Shown: positions 42,413-51,776, counted from the first letter of the stretch. The stretch is 64,000 nt of DNA from Bosea vestrisii (GCF_030144325.1 NZ_CP126307.1:3038001-3102000), one strand, 5' to 3'. Translations and numbers: made by a program. Notes: generated by a model not told the origin, from the sequence alone.

Positions 42413-43068
42413 ACAGCGCCCACGACCTCGGCGGCCAGATGGGCTTCGGCCCGGTCGTGCCGGAGAAGGACGAGCCGATCTTCCATGCCGACTGGGAGAG
42501 GAAGGTGCTGGCGATCAATGTCGCCGCCGGCGCGATGGGCGCCTGGACGATCGACGGCATCCGCCATGCCCGCGAGAGCTTGCCGCCGGCGCAATACCTG
42601 TCGTCGAGCTATTACCAGATCTGGCTGGCGGCGCTCGACAAGGTGCTGGTCGAGCAGGGCTTCCTGAGCAAGGAGGAGCTCGTCTCCGGTGTCGCCGGCA
42701 GCACGCGCCGGGAGCCCAAGCGCGTTCTGAAGGGCGAAGAGGTTCCGACCGTCCTGCGCCGCGGCTTCCCCTATGAGCGCGAGGCGCCGGCCCCGGCCCG
42801 TTTCAAGGTCGGCGACAAGGTCCGCACCATCGTCATGCACCCGCAGCATCATACCCGCCTGCCGCGTTATGCCCGCGGCAAAGAGGGGGTGGTCGAGCTG
42901 GTCACCGGCTGCCATGTCTTTCCCGACACCGGCGCCCATGGCGCGCCCGAGACGGCGCAATGGCTCTACACCGTCGTCTTCGCCGGGCCGGAGCTCTGGG
43001 GCCGCGATGCCGATCCGACCTCGAGCGTCAGCATCGAGGCCTGGGAGAGCTATCTTGAGCCGGCCTGA
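42409..43068 (+). CDS. nthB: Nitrile hydratase beta subunit
   Basis: A 219-residue subunit. The family start NSAHDLGGQMGFGPV and the C-terminal SH3-like barrel (FKVGDKVRTIVMHPQHHTRLPRY, LYTVVFAGPELWGRDA) are clear. Beta arginines that contact the claw-set metal centre in the family are expected but not individually assigned here. It overlaps nthA, and the activator gene begins inside its last codons. Confidence 0.95.
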   Translation: MNSAHDLGGQMGFGPVVPEKDEPIFHADWERKVLAINVAAGAMGAWTIDGIRHARESLPPAQYLSSSYYQIWLAALDKVLVEQGFLSKEELVSGVAGSTRREPKRVLKGEEVPTVLRRGFPYEREAPAPARFKVGDKVRTIVMHPQHHTRLPRYARGKEGVVELVTGCHVFPDTGAHGAPETAQWLYTVVFAGPELWGRDADPTSSVSIEAWESYLEPA

Positions 43069-43444
43069 CGCAGCCCTAGCGGACACACTCGCCGCCGGCA
43101 CGCCGATCCCGCGCGACGCCGAGGGTCCGGTCTTCGCCGAGCCCTGGCAGGCGCAGGCCTTCGCACTCGTCGTCGCCCTGCAGAATCGCGGCGTCTTCAG
43201 TGCGGATGAATGGGCGCAGACGCTCGGCGCGGAGATCCGCGAAGCGCTGGCCAATGGCGGGTGCCGCGACGGCTCCGATTATTACGAGCGCTGGTGCGAG
43301 GCGCTGGAGCACCTCCTGATCGAAAAGGGCCTCGCCTCGCATGACGGCGTCGATGCCCGCGCCGCCGCATGGGAACGCGCCGCCGAGGCGACGCCGCATG
43401 GCAAGCCGATCCTGCTGGAGAACGATCCGCTGGCGCAGCGCTGA
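43055..43444 (+). CDS. Nitrile hydratase activator (beta-like accessory protein)
   Basis: A 129-residue protein similar to the N-terminal domain of the beta subunit (VFAEPWQAQAFALVVAL; YYERWCEALEHLLIEKGL), as in P14K/NhlE-type activators that load cobalt into the alpha subunit. The best start is TTG 43055, seven bases after GGGAGA and 14 bases inside nthB; no ATG or GTG fits the frame here. Translation is probably coupled to nthB. Confidence 0.85.
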   Translation: MSRPDAALADTLAAGTPIPRDAEGPVFAEPWQAQAFALVVALQNRGVFSADEWAQTLGAEIREALANGGCRDGSDYYERWCEALEHLLIEKGLASHDGVDARAAAWERAAEATPHGKPILLENDPLAQR

Positions 43445-43533
43445 AGCTGCGCGTCATCTCCCCTTTGCACGAACGTCGCGAAGCGCGACTATCGCCGCAA
43501 TGCCCGGCTTCAGGGCGGGATCACGGGAGGACG

Positions 43534-44481
43534 ATGGCGATGAAGACCAAGCTCATGGCATTCGCCGGACTGGCTCTGGCGCTCACGGCGACGCCGGCAC
43601 TGGCGGCAGATCCGGCGCTCAACACCCTCGTTCCGAAGCTGACGCGCGCCACACAGTGGACGCAAGTTGCGGCGGTCGAACTGCAGTTCCCGACCCACCA
43701 TCCGCAGGGCATGGTCAAGATCGGCGACGCCTTCTTCATCTCCTCGGTCGAGATCAAAAAGCCGACGACGCGCTATGCCGAACCGAAGGACGGCTACGAC
43801 CGCGACACCGGCGAGGGCGTGGGCCATCTCTTCAAGGTCGATGCGCAGGGCAAGCTCCTGGCCAGCATCACCCTCGGCGAAGGCTCCGTCTATCACCCTG
43901 GCGGTATCGACTTCGACGGCAAGGACCTCTGGATCCCGGTCGCCGAATACCGGCCGAACAGCCAGTCGATCATCTACAAGGTCGATCCCGCAACGCTGAA
44001 GGCGACCGAGGTCTTCCGCTTCAAGGACCATGTCGGCGGTATCGTCCACAACACCGACGGCAAGTCGCTGCACGGCGTCAGCTGGGGCTCGCGGCGCTTT
44101 TACGCCTGGCCGCTCGGCGCCGACGGCAAGGTCACCAATGCCACCACCGCGCCGGAAGCGCTGCGTGTCGCTAACCCGGCGCTCTACATCGACTACCAGG
44201 ATTGCCACTCGATCGGCATGAGCCGGATGCTTTGCTCCGGCCTCAACAATTACCGCGCGAGCAAGGATGGCCCGCTCTTCCGGCTCGGCGGCTTCGAGAT
44301 CGTCGATCTCAAGGACAACCGCCCGGTCTTCCAGATGCCCATCGAGCTCTGGTCGCCATCCGGCCTGCCGATGACGCAGAACCCGTTCTGGGTCGAGCCG
44401 GCGGGCGACGGCGTCCGCGCCTATTTCGTGCCGGATGACGATAAGTCGACCCTGTTCGTCTACGAGGCCGCGGCGAAGTAG
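43534..44481 (+). CDS. DUF6454-type secreted protein
   Basis: A 315-residue exported protein: the signal peptide ends near TPALA-AD, and the rest looks like a beta-propeller-like fold (HHPQGMVKIGDAFFISS; HPGGIDFDGKDLWIPVAEY; HDCHSIG-like DCHSIGMSRML). GGGAGG precedes ATG 43534. It lies 89 bases after the nitrile hydratase activator on the same strand and may or may not share its transcript. Its function is unknown. Confidence 0.75.
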   Translation: MAMKTKLMAFAGLALALTATPALAADPALNTLVPKLTRATQWTQVAAVELQFPTHHPQGMVKIGDAFFISSVEIKKPTTRYAEPKDGYDRDTGEGVGHLFKVDAQGKLLASITLGEGSVYHPGGIDFDGKDLWIPVAEYRPNSQSIIYKVDPATLKATEVFRFKDHVGGIVHNTDGKSLHGVSWGSRRFYAWPLGADGKVTNATTAPEALRVANPALYIDYQDCHSIGMSRMLCSGLNNYRASKDGPLFRLGGFEIVDLKDNRPVFQMPIELWSPSGLPMTQNPFWVEPAGDGVRAYFVPDDDKSTLFVYEAAAK

Positions 44482-44489
44482 CGGGGTTT

Positions 44490-44627
44490 CCTTCTTCCCT
44501 CGGGGGAGAAGGTGGCAGCGCGAAGCGCTGACGGATGAGGGAAGGATGGGCGCGCCCTGCCCATGTCTCACCCGGTCGTACCGCCCTCATCCCCCTGCCG
44601 GGACCTTCTCCCCCGAGGGGAGAAGGA
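44490..44627. repeat. Intergenic repeat, CTTCTCCCC...GGGGAGAAG family, copy 1
   Basis: The element starts CCTTCTTCCCTCGGGGGAGAAGG, continues with GGCAGCGCGAAGCGCTGACG and GATGAGGGAAGG, and closes with CCTTCTCCCCCGAGGGGAGAAGG; each end is itself a hairpin. A close copy lies at 60405. It fills the gap between the convergent DUF6454 and Ni/Co transporter genes. Confidence 0.8.
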
Positions 44628-44630
44628 GAC

Positions 44631-45647
44631 CTAACTCCCCTGTCCGCCGATCCACAGACCGAAGAACAGCGCCGCACCGAGCACGGCGACGAAGGCCGCC
44701 GCCAGCACTTCGAGCCCGGCGATGATCCGGGCTCCTTTCAGTGAACCGCCACCTGCGAAGCGCAGCGCCGCGAATTTGAAGAACACCGCCAGCGCCGCCA
44801 ACGCCCCGGTGGTCAGCGCCGTGCCGAGTGCCATGGCGAAGGTCGCAGCGATGCCGGCCCAGAGCAGACCCTGCGCATTGGCGAAGACGAGGATGATCAG
44901 CGCGCCGGCGCAGGGGCGCAGGCCCGCCGCGAGCACGATTCCGGCCATTTCGCGGAACGAGCGCAGGCGCGAGACCTCTTCGGCGCCGGGCATGTGGACA
45001 TGGTCGCAGGAGGCGGGATCATGCGCCGCGCCGCCGCCGAGTGCGACGAGATTCCCGGCCTTGCGCCAGAGCACGTAGAGCCCGACCAGCGCGACCAGCG
45101 CGAAACTACCCTGCTCGATCACAAAGGTGGTCGAGGCCATGGTCTTGGCCGTCGCATCCAGCGCCAGCGTCAGCGCGCCGACCAGCCCGATCGCCACCAG
45201 CGCCTGCACGATCGCCGCCGCGAAGGAGAGCGCCAGCCCGCGCTTCAGGCTGCGATTGTCGGCGACGATATAGCCGGAGATCACCGCCTTGCCGTGGCCC
45301 GGCCCGGCGGCGTGGAAGACGCCATAGGCGAAGGAAAGCCCGAGCAGGCCGGGCAGCGCCGCCGGCGACTGCGCAATCGCCTTCAGCGTCGCGGTCAGCT
45401 CGCGATAGAAGCTCGATTGCCAGGCAAGGATGACCGCGCCGATACCGGTCGTCGCCGGCAGCGCCTCGCGCGGCAAGGCCGTGCCGAATGGATTGCGCGG
45501 CGGGGGGGGCGGAGGCGGAAAGTAGAGGCTGGCCAGCCAGGCGATCAGCCCGAGCGCACCTGCGACCAAAGCGAGCGCCAGCAGCGCGACGAGCAGGCGA
45601 CGCGGCCAGAGCGGCAGGCCCGGCGCGGCGGGGGCGCTCAGGGACAT
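44631..45647 (-). CDS. Nickel/cobalt transporter (RcnA-like, COG2215)
   Basis: A 338-residue inner-membrane protein with about six to seven hydrophobic segments. The metal motif HAAGPGHGKAVISGY lies near residue 110, a second conserved block is GLRPCAGALIILVFA, and the loop contains histidines (AAHDPASCDHVHMPG). A run of seven prolines follows the first helix. Direction (uptake or efflux) is uncertain. It overlaps the DUF1007 gene and lies near a cobalt-type nitrile hydratase. Confidence 0.88.
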   Translation of the reverse strand: MSLSAPAAPGLPLWPRRLLVALLALALVAGALGLIAWLASLYFPPPPPPPRNPFGTALPREALPATTGIGAVILAWQSSFYRELTATLKAIAQSPAALPGLLGLSFAYGVFHAAGPGHGKAVISGYIVADNRSLKRGLALSFAAAIVQALVAIGLVGALTLALDATAKTMASTTFVIEQGSFALVALVGLYVLWRKAGNLVALGGGAAHDPASCDHVHMPGAEEVSRLRSFREMAGIVLAAGLRPCAGALIILVFANAQGLLWAGIAATFAMALGTALTTGALAALAVFFKFAALRFAGGGSLKGARIIAGLEVLAAAFVAVLGAALFFGLWIGGQGS

Positions 45648-46333
45648 GCCACCAGCGCCCTGGTGGTGACCTGGTAGGCGCTCATGTCCGGCGTCGCGGT
45701 GATGTCCTCCTGCGCCAGGCGCTGCTGCGTCGCCGAATCGAGCTTGGGCGGGCGCATGATCCGGACGATGCAGCCCTTGGGGGCATCGCGCGCCGCCACC
45801 GCATCGGCCTCCTCGCCGATCTCGAAGGCGACGAAATAGGTCGGGTCGCCGATCTCGATGCCGAAGGAACGGTTGGCCGTGGCTGGAACCTTCAGCGGCA
45901 AGGTGTAGGTCAGCGTCAGCGTCTTGTTCTCATAGGAGAGCGAAGCCTCGCTCGGCGTGCCGAACTCCTGCGGCTTGCCGTTCGCCTTGGCGATGGTGAA
46001 GAAGCCGACATCCGGCAGCGATTCCATATTGACCTTGGCAAGCTCGGCGAGCTCGTCGGAGGTCAGCTTGCCGTCGCCGTTCTTGTCGAGGCCCTGGACC
46101 ATATAGGCCGAATAGGCCTCGTCGAAGCTCCAGCGATGGCGCAGCGCCTTCACCGCGCCGTCAGAGCCGTAGAGGATCTCGGTGCGCGACGTCACGAAGA
46201 CGTGCGGATGCGCCAGCGCCGGCAGAGCAAGGCCGAGCCAGGCCGCGACGACGGTGAGCAGGGTGAAAACGTCGAAACGTCGCGGCACGCGGCAATTTCC
46301 TCGAATCTGCGGCGAATCCGGCCGAGCTTTCAT
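45638..46333 (-). CDS. DUF1007 periplasmic protein, Ni/Co transporter partner
   Basis: Up to 231 residues; GTG 46288 would give 216 and put the signal segment (FTLLTVVAAWLGLALPALA) at the N terminus. The mature chain starts HPHVFV and has an EF-hand-like DKNGDGKLTSDEL loop near residue 85. DUF1007 proteins regularly pair with COG2215 transporters, and here the two genes overlap by ten bases. It probably presents metal to the transporter. Confidence 0.85.
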   Translation of the reverse strand: MKARPDSPQIRGNCRVPRRFDVFTLLTVVAAWLGLALPALAHPHVFVTSRTEILYGSDGAVKALRHRWSFDEAYSAYMVQGLDKNGDGKLTSDELAELAKVNMESLPDVGFFTIAKANGKPQEFGTPSEASLSYENKTLTLTYTLPLKVPATANRSFGIEIGDPTYFVAFEIGEEADAVAARDAPKGCIVRIMRPPKLDSATQQRLAQEDITATPDMSAYQVTTRALVACP

Positions 46334-46459
46334 ACAAAAACGCGCCTTGCGCGCCTACCCTGCAATCTCGTGCCGTGAGCCCTGCCGGCATCGCCCGCAA
46401 AGGCGGCCAAATCGCGGCGCAAGCGGTCTCCGCTACTCTGGAATCACCCCAAGGTCGTT

Positions 46460-46497
46460 TGACGATATCACGTCAGTTATGACAGCTTTGCTGACGT
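46460..46497. promoter_or_regulatory. Cluster of TGAC half-sites upstream of the indolepyruvate oxidoreductase gene
   Basis: TGACG-N6-CGTCA (46460-46475) is an inverted repeat, and ACGTCAG (46470-46476) pairs with CTGACGT (46491-46497). A further TGACA lies at 46480. Four half-sites in 38 bases suggest an operator or promoter for the gene starting at 46568. The regulator is unknown. Confidence 0.4.
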
Positions 46498-46567
46498 AAT
46501 AACGAATTGGAGACCGGCGCTACCGGTCCCTATAGTCGATTTGAGCGCGATCGTCGGGAGGTCGGCC

Positions 46568-49500
46568 ATGGCCGGTACGCAGCAGACTTCGCAGGGCCCC
46601 GCGGCGAACGAGCCTGAGCTCAGAGCCGTCGCGCTCGACGACAAATACGACCTTTCCAAGCAGCAGATCTTCCTGACCGGCACGCAGGCCATCGCCCGCA
46701 TGCTGCTCACCCAGCACGAACGCGACCGGCTAGCGGGCCTGAACACAGCCGGCTTCGTCTCCGGCTACCGCGGCTCGCCGCTCGGCGGGCTCGACCAGCA
46801 GCTCGCCCGAGCCGGCAAGCAGCTGAAGCCCGCCAACATCGTCTTCCAGCCCGGCCTCAACGAGGACCTCGCCGCCACCGCGATCTGGGGCACGCAGCAG
46901 GCCGAGCTCTCCGGCGAGGGCAAATATGACGGCGTCTTCGCGCTCTGGTACGGCAAGGGCCCGGGCGTCGACCGCACCGGCGACGTCTTCCGCCACGGCA
47001 ACATGGCCGGCACCTCGCGCCATGGCGGCGTGCTCTGCCTGCTCGGCGACGACCACACCGCCGAGAGCTCGACCAACGCCCACCAGACCGAGTTCGTGCT
47101 AGTCGACCGGATGATGCCGATCCTGAACCCGGCCGGCGTCCAGGAGATCATGGATTATTCCCTGCACGGCTTTGCGCTCTCGCGCTTCGCCAGCGTCTGG
47201 GTCGGCCTGAAATGCGTCAAGGACAACATCGAATCGACCGCCTCGGTCGATGGCTCGGTCGACCGGGTCAGCATCGCGATCCCCGATGATTTCGTCATGC
47301 CGCCGGGCGGCCTCAGCATCCGCCGCGAGCTCGACTTCCTCGACCAAGAGAAGCGACTGCATCTGCACAAGCGCGCCGCGATCCTCGCCTATCTGCGCGC
47401 CAACAAGCTCAACCAGACCATCCTCTCAGGCGGCCAGACGCCGCGCATCGGCATCATCACCGTCGGAAAATCCTATCTCGACGTGCGCCAGGCGCTGGAG
47501 GAGCTCGACCTTGACGAGGTCCGCGCCAATGATCTCGGCATCCGCCTGTTCAAGATCGCCTGCCCCTGGCCGCTCGATCCGCAGGAGCTGAAGGATTTCG
47601 CTGATGGCCTCGACCTCGTCATGGTCGTCGAGGAGAAGCGCTCGCTGATCGAGGTCCAGCTACGCGAGGAGCTCTACGGCACGCAGCACCAGCCGATGGT
47701 GATCGGCAAGAAGGACGAGCGGGGTGAGTGGCTCTTCCCGGTCCATGGCGCGCTCGATCCCAACGACATCGCCATCGCGCTCGGCGCCCGCCTGCTCCAG
47801 TATCGGGACGATCCTGCCTTGCGCGCGCGCCTCGAGGAGATCGCCGCGGCGCAGGGTCGCCTCGCCGAAGCGATCGAAGTCGCCAAGCGAACCCCCTATT
47901 TCTGCTCGGGCTGCCCGCACAATTCCTCGACCGTCGTGCCCGAGGGTTCGCGCGCCTATGCCGGCATCGGCTGCCACTACATGGTGCAGTGGATGGACCG
48001 CGATACCACGGGCTTCACCCAGATGGGTGGCGAAGGCGCCAACTGGGTCGGCGAAGCCCCGTTCTCGACGCGGAGCCATGTCTTCCAGAATCTCGGCGAC
48101 GGCACCTATACCCATTCCGGCTCGCTCGCGATCCGCTGGGCCGTCGCATCAGGCGTCAACATCACCTACAAGCTGCTCTACAACGACGCGGTCGCCATGA
48201 CCGGCGGCCAGCAGGCGGAAGGGCACCTGTCGCCCGACCAGATGGCCCGCCAGGTCGCGGCCGAGGGCGTCGCGCGCATTGCCGTGGTCTCCGACGATCC
48301 CGACAAATACCCGGCCGGCACGCTCTGGCCGCCCGGCACCACCCTGCATCACCGCGACGATCTCGACGCAGTCCAACGCGAGCTTGCCACCGCCTCCGGC
48401 GTCTCGCTGCTGCTCTACGACCAGACCTGTGCCACCGAAAAGCGCCGCCGGCGCAAGCGCGGCGCCTATCCCGATCCAGACAAGCGCGTCATCGTCAACG
48501 AGCTGGTCTGCGAGGGCTGCGGCGATTGCGGGGTGAAGTCGAACTGCGTCTCCGTCCAGCCGCTGGAGACCGAGTTCGGCCGCAAGCGCCAGATCGACCA
48601 GTCGAACTGCAACAAGGACTTTTCCTGCGTGAAGGGTTTTTGCCCGTCCTTCGTCACCGTGCATGGCGCGCGGCCGAAGAAGGCTGAGCCGCGTACGCTG
48701 GACGCTTCCACGCTCGGTGCGGGCGACCTGCCGAATCCCAAGGTGCCGGCGCTCGACCGGAATTTCGCAATCGTCGTCACTGGCGTCGGCGGCACCGGCG
48801 TCGTAACGATCGGCGCGATCCTCGGCATGGCGGCGCATCTCGAAGGCAAGGGCTGCGGCATGATCGACATGGCCGGCCTCGCCCAGAAGGGCGGCGCGGT
48901 CTTCAGCCATGTCCGCCTCGCCCCGACGCCGGACGAGATCCACGCCATCCGCGTCGCCGCCGGCCAAGCCGACCTCGTGCTTGGTTGCGACCTCACCGTC
49001 ACCGGCTCGAAGAAGGTGCTGGGCGCGATCCGGCCGGGCTCGACCGTGGTGGTCAACACCGCAGAAAGCCTGCCTGGTGATTTCACCCGCAATGCCGATT
49101 TCTCGCTGCCGACCGAACGATTGAAGCGGGCGATCGTCTCCGCCTCTGGGCGCGACAACACCCATCTCGTCGATGCGACAGCGGCGGCCACGACTTTCCT
49201 CGGCAATGCCATCGCCGCCAACATGTTCATGCTCGGCTACGCTTGGCAGTTCGGCGCCGTGCCGCTCTCGCGCGCCTCGCTGCTGCGGGCGATCGAGCTC
49301 AACGGCGAAGCCGTGGCGATGAACAGCCGAGCCTTCGAGCTCGGCCGCCGCGCCGCGCATGACCCATCTGCCCTGCTCGCGGCGCTCGCCGAGGCCAAGG
49401 CCCCAACGGAAGCGCGCCAGATCTCGCAGAGCCTCGACGAGATCATCACCCGCCGCGTCGACTTCCTCACCGGCTATCAGAGCGCCACTTATGCGGCGCG

Positions 49501-50119
49501 CTATCGCGATCTCGTGGAGAAAGTCCGGGCGAAGGAGGCGAGCGTCGCTCCCGGCGAGAGTGCGCTTACAGAGGCTGTCGCACGCTATCTCTTCAAGCTG
49601 ATGGCCTACAAGGACGAGTACGAGGTCGCCCGGCTCTACAGCGACGGCGCCTTCCGCAAGCAGCTTGCCGCGACCTTCGAAAAGGATAGCGCCTCGGGCG
49701 AGCCTGTGCGTCTCGAATTCCACCTCGCCCCGCCGCTGCTGGCGAAGCGCGATCCCGATACCGGCCTGCCGCGCAAGATGAGCTTCGGGCCGTGGATGAT
49801 GGGCGCCTTCGGCCTACTGGCTAATCTGAAAGGACTGCGTGGCACCGCCTTCGACATCTTCGGCTACAGCGAGGAGCGCCGAACCGAACGCCGGCTGATC
49901 GCGGATTACGAGACGCTGATCGCCGAGATCCTCGGCAAGCTCTCGCCGCGGAACCATGCGATCTGCGTCGCCCTCGCTGCTATTCCTGAAAAGATCCGTG
50001 GCTTCGGCCACGTCAAGGAACGCCATCTCACCGCCGCTAAGGCCGAAGAAACCGAGCTGCTGAAGCGCCTGCGCGACGGCTCCGATGCAGCACTGGCAAT
50101 GCCGAAGGCGGCCGAATAG
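46568..50119 (+). CDS. Indolepyruvate ferredoxin oxidoreductase, fused
   Basis: A 1183-residue thiamine-diphosphate enzyme that turns arylpyruvates (from aromatic amino acids) into arylacetyl-CoA with electrons to ferredoxin. The alpha-type part fills about 1-700, with cluster cysteines C648, C651, C654 and C660 and more in SCVKGFCPSF; the beta-type part starts at GVGGTGVVTIGAILGMAAH. GGGAGG precedes ATG 46568. Such single-chain fusions are typical of aerobic proteobacteria. Confidence 0.92.
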   Translation: MAGTQQTSQGPAANEPELRAVALDDKYDLSKQQIFLTGTQAIARMLLTQHERDRLAGLNTAGFVSGYRGSPLGGLDQQLARAGKQLKPANIVFQPGLNEDLAATAIWGTQQAELSGEGKYDGVFALWYGKGPGVDRTGDVFRHGNMAGTSRHGGVLCLLGDDHTAESSTNAHQTEFVLVDRMMPILNPAGVQEIMDYSLHGFALSRFASVWVGLKCVKDNIESTASVDGSVDRVSIAIPDDFVMPPGGLSIRRELDFLDQEKRLHLHKRAAILAYLRANKLNQTILSGGQTPRIGIITVGKSYLDVRQALEELDLDEVRANDLGIRLFKIACPWPLDPQELKDFADGLDLVMVVEEKRSLIEVQLREELYGTQHQPMVIGKKDERGEWLFPVHGALDPNDIAIALGARLLQYRDDPALRARLEEIAAAQGRLAEAIEVAKRTPYFCSGCPHNSSTVVPEGSRAYAGIGCHYMVQWMDRDTTGFTQMGGEGANWVGEAPFSTRSHVFQNLGDGTYTHSGSLAIRWAVASGVNITYKLLYNDAVAMTGGQQAEGHLSPDQMARQVAAEGVARIAVVSDDPDKYPAGTLWPPGTTLHHRDDLDAVQRELATASGVSLLLYDQTCATEKRRRRKRGAYPDPDKRVIVNELVCEGCGDCGVKSNCVSVQPLETEFGRKRQIDQSNCNKDFSCVKGFCPSFVTVHGARPKKAEPRTLDASTLGAGDLPNPKVPALDRNFAIVVTGVGGTGVVTIGAILGMAAHLEGKGCGMIDMAGLAQKGGAVFSHVRLAPTPDEIHAIRVAAGQADLVLGCDLTVTGSKKVLGAIRPGSTVVVNTAESLPGDFTRNADFSLPTERLKRAIVSASGRDNTHLVDATAAATTFLGNAIAANMFMLGYAWQFGAVPLSRASLLRAIELNGEAVAMNSRAFELGRRAAHDPSALLAALAEAKAPTEARQISQSLDEIITRRVDFLTGYQSATYAARYRDLVEKVRAKEASVAPGESALTEAVARYLFKLMAYKDEYEVARLYSDGAFRKQLAATFEKDSASGEPVRLEFHLAPPLLAKRDPDTGLPRKMSFGPWMMGAFGLLANLKGLRGTAFDIFGYSEERRTERRLIADYETLIAEILGKLSPRNHAICVALAAIPEKIRGFGHVKERHLTAAKAEETELLKRLRDGSDAALAMPKAAE

Positions 50120-50226
50120 CGGCGCGACCCGCTGCAGTCTACGCCGGAAAGCGTGCTTGAGTTCGGCCGCATCGCCGCCCCATACTATCCCCTCTCCCGC
50201 TTGAGCGACTGAGGGGCCGGCGAATC

Positions 50227-50901
50227 TTGATTTCCGAGGACGAGTTGCGCCGCATCGCCGCCTGGTCGAACGACCTGACGCCGGAGGAGTTCGAGGAAGC
50301 CAGGCGCGGTACCAGCATCAAGGCCTATGGCAAGGGCGCCCATGTCTGCCATGTCGGCGACCGGCTCGAATCCTGGACCGGCGTCGCCGACGGCCTGCTC
50401 AAGATGAGCACGACCTCGCGCAGCGGCAAATCGGCGACGCTCGCGGGCCTGCGCGGCGGCGCCTGGTTCGGCGAGGGCACGATCATCAAGAACGAACCGC
50501 GGCGCTACGATCTCGTCGCGCTGCGCGAGAGCAAGGTCGCGCTGATGCGGCGCCAGACCTTCTTCTGGCTGTTCGAGCACTCGGCCGCCTTCAACCGCTT
50601 CCTGGTCCACCAGTTCAACGAACGCCTCGCCCAGTTCATCGGGCTCGCCGAATACGACCGCATGCTGGGGGCGACCGGCCGCCTCGCCCGCAACCTCGCC
50701 TGGCTGTTCAACCCGATCCTCTACCCGAACAAGGACCGGACGCTGACGATCTCGCAGGAGGAGCTCGGCCTGCTCGCGGGCATCTCCCGGCAGATGGCCA
50801 ATCAGAGCCTCGCCAAACTCGCCGAACTCGGCCTCGTCGAGGTCGGCCATAACGAGGTGACGATCCTGGATCTGGAGCGGCTGGCGCGATACGAGGGCTA
50901 G
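50227..50901 (+). CDS. Crp/Fnr-family transcriptional regulator
   Basis: A 224-residue regulator with an N-terminal cyclic-nucleotide-binding-like beta barrel (GVADGLLKMSTTSRSGKSATLAGLRGGAWFGEG) and a C-terminal winged helix (LTISQEELGLLAGISRQMANQSLAKLAELGL). No Fnr cysteine cluster is seen, so it is not an oxygen sensor of that type. Start is TTG 50227 after GAGGGG; no ATG suits. It follows the indolepyruvate oxidoreductase gene by 107 bases and may regulate it. Confidence 0.88.
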   Translation: MISEDELRRIAAWSNDLTPEEFEEARRGTSIKAYGKGAHVCHVGDRLESWTGVADGLLKMSTTSRSGKSATLAGLRGGAWFGEGTIIKNEPRRYDLVALRESKVALMRRQTFFWLFEHSAAFNRFLVHQFNERLAQFIGLAEYDRMLGATGRLARNLAWLFNPILYPNKDRTLTISQEELGLLAGISRQMANQSLAKLAELGLVEVGHNEVTILDLERLARYEG

Positions 50902-51101
50902 GGCAAGACAGCTAGAGCGAAAGCCGTGCCGGCGCCCGGTCTTTCCGCCTCATCCTCGGCGGTGTTTCCAGCATTGACAATGGAACGGGTATTCTCGCCA
51001 TGTCCCCGGCATCCCGCGCTCCGCGCTCGCGGTTCCGCGCCCGGTTCCATCGACCGGCCAGCTATTGTGCCGCGGCTGAACTTGGCCTTTAGTCTTGCGC
51101 T

Positions 51102-51122
51102 TGCGAAGTCGTCCTTCGCAAT
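51102..51122. promoter_or_regulatory. Perfect inverted repeat upstream of the lipoprotein gene
   Basis: TTGCGAAG and CTTCGCAA are perfect 8-base arms around a five-base spacer, 78 bases before ATG 51201. There is no T tract, so an operator or mRNA leader hairpin is likelier than a terminator. Confidence 0.35.
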
Positions 51123-51200
51123 TGTCTCGATCTGCAGACAATATCCCGGAAGCCGGCAATAGATTTCAGACCGGATTGCTTTTGAAGGGGGAGACGTCCG

Positions 51201-51776
51201 ATGTTGAAGAAGATCAGCGTGATCGCCGCAGTTTCGTTCGCTCTGGCGGGCTGCGCGACCACTCCGACAGTCACCAGTCAGACGATCATCGTCGCCGGTG
51301 TCGGGCCGGTGGAGGTCGAGCGTCTCGATGTCGAGGTCGCCGCCGTCAATCCTGCCGAGCGCATCGTGGTCGTCAAGCAGGGCCGCCAGACATGGCCCGT
51401 CGCGGTGCCGGCAGTGTTCGGAAACCTGCAGAACATCAGCCCGGGTGATCGGGTCGAGGTTCGCCGCGTCGAAGGCGTGGTCCTCGGCGCCAAGCGCGCC
51501 CGGAAGGGTGCCAAGCCAGCGATCATCTACACGGAGGCGGCAGCCGACTCCTCCTTCCAGAACCTGCCGGAAAGATTCGTGGTGCGGTCGCTGACGGTGA
51601 CGGCAAGGTTCGAAAAGTTCGATCCGGAGACGAACGTCGTCAGCTATGTCGGCCCGGCCGGGCCGCGGACCCATGTCGTGGCGGATCCCGACATCCAGAA
51701 CGACATCCGCCGCCTGAAGCGGGGCGACATGGTCGAACTGAGCTTCGCCGAAGCCTTCCTGCTCCAGAAGTCCTAA
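51201..51776 (+). CDS. Hypothetical lipoprotein
   Basis: A 191-residue protein with lipoprotein signal MLKKISVIAAVSFALAGCA; the lipobox LAGC places the lipidated cysteine at 18. The mature part is beta-rich (VEVERLDVEVAAVNPAERIVVVKQG; GDRVEVRRVEGVVLGA) and could form OB-like strands. GGGGGAG gives a strong ribosome site. It has no operon partner, and I do not recognise the family. Confidence 0.78.
   Translation: MLKKISVIAAVSFALAGCATTPTVTSQTIIVAGVGPVEVERLDVEVAAVNPAERIVVVKQGRQTWPVAVPAVFGNLQNISPGDRVEVRRVEGVVLGAKRARKGAKPAIIYTEAAADSSFQNLPERFVVRSLTVTARFEKFDPETNVVSYVGPAGPRTHVVADPDIQNDIRRLKRGDMVELSFAEAFLLQKS

Noticed and set aside
45485..45530. Possible frameshift at the G8 run in the Ni/Co transporter gene
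   Set aside because: The run encodes the proline stretch after helix 1, and the frame stays consistent with family features on both sides.
48149..49723. 524-residue minus-strand frame inside the indolepyruvate oxidoreductase gene
   Set aside because: A shadow of a well-supported enzyme; no start signal or recognisable domain.
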